From: Flavisolibacter tropicus
GTDB taxonomy: Bacteria > Bacteroidota > Bacteroidia > Chitinophagales > Chitinophagaceae
Direction: 5' to 3'
Assembly: GCF_001644645.1 (NCBI RefSeq)
Contig: NZ_CP011390.1
Location: 4,150,001 to 4,214,000, forward strand
DNA length: 64,000 nucleotides
Every line of letters starts with the position of its first letter. Position 1 is the first letter of the stretch. The notes beneath the pieces were generated by a model. The model made no database searches and was not told the origin of the DNA. It saw only the letters and a list, made by a program, of their open reading frames with translations. The translations under genes were made by a program, and so were the position numbers. Below, piece by piece: positions 58,936 to 64,000 of this stretch.

Positions 58936-60426
58936 ATGAAAAAAGTATTGGGCTTTCTAAGCTTGCTGGGCATTGTTACCTCGCTTTCGGCACAAACGAA
59001 GATCTATTTGCACCTGGATACTTCTGTACACCAAACTTTAACAGGACGTCTTTTGTTATTTACGACTACAGATACTGTTAAAGGTGTACCTGATCAACCG
59101 AATTACAAGCAGCCCGTTTTTGCAGTTAATGTGACCAATTGGAAGAAGGATAGTGTGTTGGTTATAGATCAGCAAGCGGAAGCTTTTTCCACCCATTTGC
59201 AAGATCTTCCAACAGGCTATTATAAGATTGCTGCCTTTATGGATGCCCACCCTGAAGAGCGCGGTGGTTATAATGTAGGCAACGTATACTCTAGGAAGAA
59301 CGCCCTCTTACACATAAAAACAGAAGGAGTGAACGAAGCGCATTTGTACATGGATGGTCAGATAAAACCCCGGCCCTTCAAGGAAAACGATTCGTTGAAA
59401 TTGCTAGAACTTAAAAGCAGTTTGTTAAGTAGCTTTCATCATAAAGATGTATTTGTAAAAGGAGCTGTCATATTACCTGCCGGCTACGATGCCAATAGCA
59501 CACAAACCTATCCGGTGGTTTATATCATACCTGGTTGGGGCGGTACACATTTCGACGCTATGAGCAGCGGACCACGTAAACGTTATGGCATCGGAATGGG
59601 GCAGCCAAAGATCTATGTTTATTTGAACCCCGAGACACAAACTCCTTGGGGGCTACACGCTTTCGTGGACTCACGTGTAAACGGACCTTGGGGTAAGGCC
59701 TTGGTGAATGAGGTAATACCCTACATTCAAAAGAACTATCATGGAACAACAAGTCCCAATCAGACTTTTGTAATGGGACAGAGCTCGGGCGGTTATCCTT
59801 CTTTATGGCTGCTGCTAAACTACCCGAAAGCCTTTGGAGGTGGGTGGGCGATATCGCCAGATCCGGTTGATTTTAGCAATTTTTCTGGTATTGACTTCTA
59901 TGCTAAAGACGTCAATTTTTATACTTACAATGATGGAACGCTGGTGCCATACGATATGCGAAAAGGTCAAGCGCAAGGCACTATGAAGCAAAACATCCAG
60001 ATTGAGTTGTTTAGCGACGACGGCGGTCAACAAGTTTCTTTTGAAGCGGAATATGGCAAACTGGGAACAAATGGAAGACCGCAACCCTTATTTGATCGCA
60101 TAACTGGAAGAATTGATAAGCAGGTATTGGCCAATTGGAAAGTTTACGATATGGGCCTGTTTATTCAAAAACATTGGAAAAAAATGGATAAGGACTTAAA
60201 GGGGAAGATTCATGTTTATGCTGGTGCCGAGGATAACTTCTTTTTAAACAAATCAGTAGAAGCATTTAAAGCCAAAGCCGATAAGCTGCAAGCCGATATG
60301 GTGGTGGAGGTGATACCCGGTGCTGATCATTGGTCTATCTGGAGCGAAAGCCTTACCAAGCGCCTTCAAAGTGAAATAGATACATTGATCATTCAAAACA
60401 AAAGCAGAGATTCACGTTCTCTATAG
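58936..60426 (+). CDS. Secreted esterase-like alpha/beta hydrolase
   Basis: A 496-residue exported enzyme (signal peptide VLGFLSLLGIVTSLSAQ). Residues 25-160 are an N-terminal beta domain (IYLHLDTSVHQTLTGRLLLF). The C-terminal alpha/beta hydrolase of the esterase-D type has the oxyanion region PVVYIIPGWGGTHFDAM, the nucleophile elbow GQSSGGYPS and a late acid/His region (GAEDNFFLNKS, GADHWSIW). Similar proteins are described as putative esterases in Bacteroidota; the substrate is unknown. Confidence 0.87.
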   Translation: MKKVLGFLSLLGIVTSLSAQTKIYLHLDTSVHQTLTGRLLLFTTTDTVKGVPDQPNYKQPVFAVNVTNWKKDSVLVIDQQAEAFSTHLQDLPTGYYKIAAFMDAHPEERGGYNVGNVYSRKNALLHIKTEGVNEAHLYMDGQIKPRPFKENDSLKLLELKSSLLSSFHHKDVFVKGAVILPAGYDANSTQTYPVVYIIPGWGGTHFDAMSSGPRKRYGIGMGQPKIYVYLNPETQTPWGLHAFVDSRVNGPWGKALVNEVIPYIQKNYHGTTSPNQTFVMGQSSGGYPSLWLLLNYPKAFGGGWAISPDPVDFSNFSGIDFYAKDVNFYTYNDGTLVPYDMRKGQAQGTMKQNIQIELFSDDGGQQVSFEAEYGKLGTNGRPQPLFDRITGRIDKQVLANWKVYDMGLFIQKHWKKMDKDLKGKIHVYAGAEDNFFLNKSVEAFKAKADKLQADMVVEVIPGADHWSIWSESLTKRLQSEIDTLIIQNKSRDSRSL

Positions 60427-60430
60427 GTGT

Positions 60431-61402
60431 TTAAGATTTACCAAAAAGCGTAAAGTTCAATTGCGCCAAACACCAGGCTGTTAAAGGCATGAAAACAAAA
60501 AGCGGCAATGCTGCAAATAAAGAGACGCTGTAAGCCATTGCTAACACAAAACCTAATAAATACAAAGGATATAGTAACATGGGCAGGGCGTGTAATACTG
60601 AATCGAAATGACCACTTTTCTTAAACAAGGCATTCGTAACCAACCGAGCGAATACATATAAAGGATAATGGAGCAGCAGGCCAACTAGTGCGGGAAAAAA
60701 GAGCAATACCCGCTTCCATAGAGATACTGTTGGTTTAAAATACTGCTTGTACACCGGATCTTTTTCTGAAGGGATCTCGTATACCAGTGATTGCAATTGG
60801 TTTTTCAGTTCGGTGTTAAAATAAAGGTTTTGCTTGCCGTCAGTTTCATGGCCGGCTACTACTTCATGAGAGAATGGGTTTCCAAAAAGCAGGTGCACTT
60901 CTTTTCCAAACTTCTTAAATGAATCATAATTAATACCCACTGGTAATACCTGTAAGGGAATGTCTTGTTGCCAGGCGCTGGTAGCCAGGCGGGCTGTTCC
61001 TTTGGGTAGGGGGCGCAAGTGCCATTCGTTTTCGCATAGGCCTTCGCTGAAGATCAGTACAATGCCGTTTTTCTTAAAAATCTCAATGCAGGAGGCAAAG
61101 GTGGTGTAATTATGTTCCAGGTTTTCAGCCCCCTCACGTGTGCGGTAAACCGGGGCCAGGTGTAGCCAGCGTAACATTCTATTGGCCCAAGGGTGTTTAA
61201 ATGCATCGCCGCGGGCCAATGAATATATATGTTGGTCAAACAGCGTGGTTAGTATAATACCATCTAAAAAGGAGTTTGGGTGATTGGCAGAAAGTAACAG
61301 CGGGCCGCGGGCCTTTAAATACTGGGGCTTATTAATAATGATCGTTGAGCAATAGAGCCGGATAGCCAGTCGGGCATAACTTTTCAGTAACCAAAAAAAC
61401 AC
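60431..61402 (-). CDS. PlsC-like lysophospholipid acyltransferase
   Basis: A 323-residue membrane-bound acyltransferase. The acceptor motif is SANHPNSFLDGIILT (an HxxxxxD variant of HX4D) and the second motif IVLIFSEGLCENEWHLRP carries FSEG. Two C-terminal helices (LFFPALVGLLLHYPLYVFA, LPMLLYPLYLLGFVLAMAY) anchor it. It likely acylates a glycerophosphate or lyso-lipid; the exact substrate is not evident. GTG at 61402 is the start. Confidence 0.87.
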   Translation of the reverse strand: MFFWLLKSYARLAIRLYCSTIIINKPQYLKARGPLLLSANHPNSFLDGIILTTLFDQHIYSLARGDAFKHPWANRMLRWLHLAPVYRTREGAENLEHNYTTFASCIEIFKKNGIVLIFSEGLCENEWHLRPLPKGTARLATSAWQQDIPLQVLPVGINYDSFKKFGKEVHLLFGNPFSHEVVAGHETDGKQNLYFNTELKNQLQSLVYEIPSEKDPVYKQYFKPTVSLWKRVLLFFPALVGLLLHYPLYVFARLVTNALFKKSGHFDSVLHALPMLLYPLYLLGFVLAMAYSVSLFAALPLFVFMPLTAWCLAQLNFTLFGKS

Positions 61403-61712
61403 GGGTGAATATAAGCTATTCTGGATTGGCAGATCAACGGCTTAAAAAGAAGAAAATCGTTGATGCCAATTAATAAATTTGCTTTTCTATTTTTTTTATG
61501 TTGATGAGCAAGCATTAAGGGTTTTTAACATCAGTGGAGCTGAATTAAACCATTTGTAGGGTTATTATGACAGGAAAGTTTCGAGCCTAGGTCGAAATTT
61601 TTATAATATACCTGTAAAATCCCCTATTCTTGCAGAGTTTTTCTTTCCCGATATAAATTATTTGCATCAAATTTGCAAGCAAACCGATTACCTTTCAATC
61701 CAATACAGCAGC
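61403..61712. other. Divergent intergenic region before mreB
   Basis: No gene seen. AT-rich. TATTCTTGC at ~61625 on the plus strand is a loose -7 match and would serve mreB. Confidence 0.5.
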
Positions 61713-62738
61713 ATGGGACTTTTTAACTGGTTTACGCAGGAGATAGCAATAGACTTAGGAACGGCCAATACACTAATTATACATAATGATGAAGTTGTAG
61801 TAAACGAACCGTCCATTGTAGCGTTAAACCGCAATAATCCAAAAGAAGTATTAGCAGTAGGCAAGCGTGCTCTGATGATGCACGAAAAAACGCACGAGAG
61901 CATTAAGACCATTCGTCCGTTAAAAGACGGTGTAATTGCCGACTTTAACGCTGCGGAACTGATGCTGCGTGAAATGATCAAGCTGGTTTATCCCAAAAAG
62001 CCGTTATTTCCACCAAGCTGGCGCATGATGATCTGCATTCCTTCCTCTATTACCGAGGTAGAAAAGCGTGCTGTGCGTGATAGTGCGGAACAGGCTGGTG
62101 CCAAGGAAGTATACCTGATTCACGAGCCTATGGCCGCTGCTTTAGGTATCGGTATCGATGTGGAAGAACCGGTTGGTAACATGATCATTGACATTGGTGG
62201 TGGTACAACAGGTATTACGGTGATTGCCTTGGCAGGCATTGTTTGTGACCAATCTATCCGTATTGCGGGAGATGAGTTTACGGCAGATATCATGGAAGCG
62301 CTGCGTCGTTATCATAGTTTATTGATTGGTGAGCGTACGGCTGAACAGATCAAGATCCAGATCGGTGCTGCCATGAAAGATCTGGAAAACCCACCAGATG
62401 ATATTCCTGTAAATGGTCGTGACCTGGTAACCGGTATTCCTAAGCAGATTATGGTAGGCTTCCAGGAAATTGCTGAAGCCCTTGATAAATCGATCTTTAA
62501 AATTGAAGAAGCTATTCTGAAGGCATTGGAACAAACACCTCCGGAGTTGGCTGCTGATATTTACCGCCGCGGTTTGTACCTGACAGGTGGTGGTGCCTTG
62601 CTGAAAGGTTTGGACAGACGCTTAAGCCAAAAGATCAAGTTACCTGTACACGTAGCAGACGATCCACTGAAGAGTGTGGTACGTGGTACTGGACTGGCTT
62701 TAAAGAACTACGAACGTTATCCTTTTGTAATGAGATAA
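61713..62738 (+). CDS. mreB: Rod-shape-determining actin-like protein MreB
   Basis: A 341-residue actin homologue that guides lateral wall synthesis. Start at the ATG at 61713 (MGLFNWFTQEIAIDLGTANT); the frame extends 17 codons further but those do not match the family. Phosphate-1 motif IDLGTANTLI, PHOSPHATE-2 IDIGGGTTGITVIAL, adenosine motif LTGGGALLKGLD. Length and sequence are normal. A 19-bp inverted repeat follows before mreC. Confidence 0.98.
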   Translation: MGLFNWFTQEIAIDLGTANTLIIHNDEVVVNEPSIVALNRNNPKEVLAVGKRALMMHEKTHESIKTIRPLKDGVIADFNAAELMLREMIKLVYPKKPLFPPSWRMMICIPSSITEVEKRAVRDSAEQAGAKEVYLIHEPMAAALGIGIDVEEPVGNMIIDIGGGTTGITVIALAGIVCDQSIRIAGDEFTADIMEALRRYHSLLIGERTAEQIKIQIGAAMKDLENPPDDIPVNGRDLVTGIPKQIMVGFQEIAEALDKSIFKIEEAILKALEQTPPELAADIYRRGLYLTGGGALLKGLDRRLSQKIKLPVHVADDPLKSVVRGTGLALKNYERYPFVMR

Positions 62739-62747
62739 AAATGCTTC

Positions 62748-62802
62748 ATGCTACACGCTTCACGCTGCAAGCATGTCTTGCCTAGCGTGAAGCGTGTAGC
62801 AT
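62748..62802. repeat. 19-bp perfect inverted repeat between mreB and mreC
   Basis: ATGCTACACGCTTCACGCT at 62748-62766 and its exact complement at 62784-62802 (17-nt loop), followed by AGCTTACAGC-type spacer. There is no T-run, so not a clear terminator. The sequence belongs to the AGCGTGTAGC family of spacers also seen near 14690 and 36608. Confidence 0.65.
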
Positions 62803-62824
62803 ATAGCTTACAGCTTTCCACCGC

Positions 62825-63703
62825 ATGCGCAACATCTTCCTCTTTATAAGACGCTATTTTGTCTTTCTTATCTTCCTGGTTTTACAAGCCGTAGCGATAT
62901 GGATGTTGTTTAGCTATAACCGCTTTCACCGCGCAATAGGATTAGGGTTAGCCAGTGAGGTAACCGGTAGTATCAATGCGCAGGTAGATAAAGTGGATGA
63001 CTACTTTCATTTGCGTGAGGAAAACCGCCGTGTACACAGCATGAACGATTCGCTTCTGAACCTTTTACGCGAAAACTTTAGTTCGGCCGACACCATGCAA
63101 CGTATGGTGGTCGATACATTGCGTTTTGACTCTGTGATTCAATTCCGCCGCTATATCTATCGCGATGCTAAGGTGGTGTTTAACTCCGTTAATTCTGAAA
63201 ATAACTACCTGCAATTAAGCCGTGGTGCCAATAAGGGTGTGACGGATAATATGGCTGTTATCAACTCTGATGGTGCTATTGTAGGCTTGGTGGTAAATAC
63301 CAGTCCACACTTTAGCCAGGTAATGAGCCTGTTGCATACAAAAAGCCGTATACCTGCCATGCTAAAAGGATCTAACGTATCGGGTACGGTGCGTTGGGAT
63401 ACCAAAGATCCACGCTTTTTGAACCTGGAAGGTATCAGCCGTGATGTGGCCGTAAAGAAGGGTGATACGGTATTGACCAGCCGCTATTCTTACAACTATC
63501 CACCGGGCTTTATTATTGGTCGAATTGAAACCATTGAAACCGAAAAAGCAACTGGTTTTTATAAATTACAAGTTCGCTGCGCTACCAACTTCAATAGTTT
63601 ACAGCAAGTGTTTGTTATTGAAAACCTGCAACGCGCCGAGCAAGTGCAGTTAGAAAAAGACACGGAAAAGAAAATGGAACAGGAAAGGAGGACGACTAAA
63701 TGA
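62825..63703 (+). CDS. mreC: Rod-shape-determining protein MreC
   Basis: A 292-residue single-pass inner-membrane protein: N-terminal helix (FIRRYFVFLIFLVLQAVAI), a coiled-coil stretch (VDDYFHLREENRRVHSMND) and the beta-barrel periplasmic domain (GANKGVTDNMAVINSDGAIV, GTVRWDTKDPRFLNLEG). C-terminal tail is charged and disordered. The stop TGA overlaps the mreD ATG (ATGA), so the two are translationally coupled. Confidence 0.96.
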   Translation: MRNIFLFIRRYFVFLIFLVLQAVAIWMLFSYNRFHRAIGLGLASEVTGSINAQVDKVDDYFHLREENRRVHSMNDSLLNLLRENFSSADTMQRMVVDTLRFDSVIQFRRYIYRDAKVVFNSVNSENNYLQLSRGANKGVTDNMAVINSDGAIVGLVVNTSPHFSQVMSLLHTKSRIPAMLKGSNVSGTVRWDTKDPRFLNLEGISRDVAVKKGDTVLTSRYSYNYPPGFIIGRIETIETEKATGFYKLQVRCATNFNSLQQVFVIENLQRAEQVQLEKDTEKKMEQERRTTK

Positions 63704-64000
63704 GTGATCTAGTAAAGAATATCTTCCGGTTGGCCATTTTTATATTGGTTCAGGTGTTTGTGCTGAATAAGATCCCTCACTTGCATCAATTTGTGGTTCC
63801 TTACCTCTATTACCTGTTTATTCTTTGGTTGCCCTTTACCATACCGCGCATGGGGTTATTGGGTATTGGTTTTATAACCGGGTTGCTGCTGGATTATTTT
63901 ATGATGACACCAGGTTTGCATACGGCAGCCTGTGTATTAATTGCCTATGTACGTCCTTTCCTAATCAACCTGATGATTGTAAAGGATACCTCTGAGTTGA
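63700..64000 (+). CDS. mreD: Rod-shape-determining protein MreD (5' part, cut by window edge)
   Basis: The first 100 residues of a small multi-pass membrane protein beginning MSDLVKNIFRLAIFILVQVF, followed by LWLPFTIPRMGLLGIGFITG and DYFMMTPGLHTAACVLIAYV, which matches MreD. It starts in an ATGA overlap with mreC. The C-terminus lies outside the window. Confidence 0.92.
   Translation, partial: MSDLVKNIFRLAIFILVQVFVLNKIPHLHQFVVPYLYYLFILWLPFTIPRMGLLGIGFITGLLLDYFMMTPGLHTAACVLIAYVRPFLINLMIVKDTSEL

Noticed and set aside
1..64000. tRNA, rRNA or tmRNA genes
   Set aside because: None recognised by eye; a covariance-model scan would be needed to exclude a tRNA in the gaps.

Overview
The window is about 64 kb of a Bacteroidota chromosome, most likely Chitinophagaceae or a close relative. 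The evidence is SusC/SusD-type glycan uptake genes, type IX secretion (T9SS) C-terminal sorting domains, Lamin-tail/CHU_C-style surface proteins, frequent TTG/GTG starts with weak Shine-Dalgarno sequences, a rplM-rpsI-rpsB-tsf cluster and a complete-looking mreBC(D) cluster. No rRNA, tRNA, CRISPR array, prophage or transposase was recognised.

Layout. 1-14.3 kb is housekeeping and mixed genes: purH (cut by the window edge), comEC, an MFS transporter, a DUF983 protein, a methyltransferase, a serine hydrolase, a SnoaL-like lipoprotein, a Gly/Asn-rich secreted protein, an SDR-like protein, a small membrane protein with an apparent frameshift, a DUF4240 protein and obgE. 14.7-24.3 kb holds a T9SS cargo protein and the aerobic phenylacetate operon on the minus strand: paaE, paaA, paaB, paaC, paaD, a paaG-type hydratase, a four-helix-bundle gene, paaI, a TVP38/DedA protein and, after two small plus-strand membrane genes, a paaY-like gamma-carbonic-anhydrase. 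This supplies the phenylacetyl-CoA epoxidase (PaaABCDE), the isomerase and the rescue thioesterase; paaK, paaZ, paaH, paaJ and paaF are not in the window. 24.5-36.1 kb has a dihaem cytochrome c, a PfkB sugar kinase, a large Lamin-tail surface protein, asd, a small unknown gene, an SDR, DUF2461, a NUMOD4/HNH protein and ligA. 36.7-53.4 kb is carbohydrate use: a secreted alpha-amylase co-transcribed with an NrtR/AraR-type Nudix regulator, then a polysaccharide utilisation locus (susC, susD, two SusE/F proteins, a clan GH-A glycosidase, a GH53 galactanase, a GH2 beta-galactosidase) whose enzymes point to beta-1,4-galactan (pectic galactan or type I arabinogalactan). 53.4-54.8 kb is a HigBA toxin-antitoxin pair coupled to an HD hydrolase. 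55.1-58.0 kb is the ribosomal cluster and tsf. 58.1-61.4 kb has a YceI lipoprotein, an esterase and an acyltransferase, and 61.7-64 kb is mreB, mreC and the start of mreD.

The most unusual content is between genes. Twelve arrays of a degenerate 8-bp repeat, consensus RGTTRAYR, lie in intergenic DNA, and all twelve read outward from the nearest gene. Because 8 is not a multiple of 3, one strand carries stop codons in every frame and the other strand is open with TTG codons in every frame. The arrays in fact supply the stop codon of asd and of an SDR gene, and the only available start (TTG) of paaC and paaI. Pairs of converging arrays bracket terminators and two small genes (the four-helix-bundle gene inside the paa operon, and an unknown gene between asd and the SDR), as if these were cassettes. 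Two further repeat modules behave the same way. Separately, a short palindromic GC-rich repeat appears to be inserted in frame inside paaB and paaD, adding related peptides (VPPLSGE, VPPLGGE) to two epoxidase-operon proteins.
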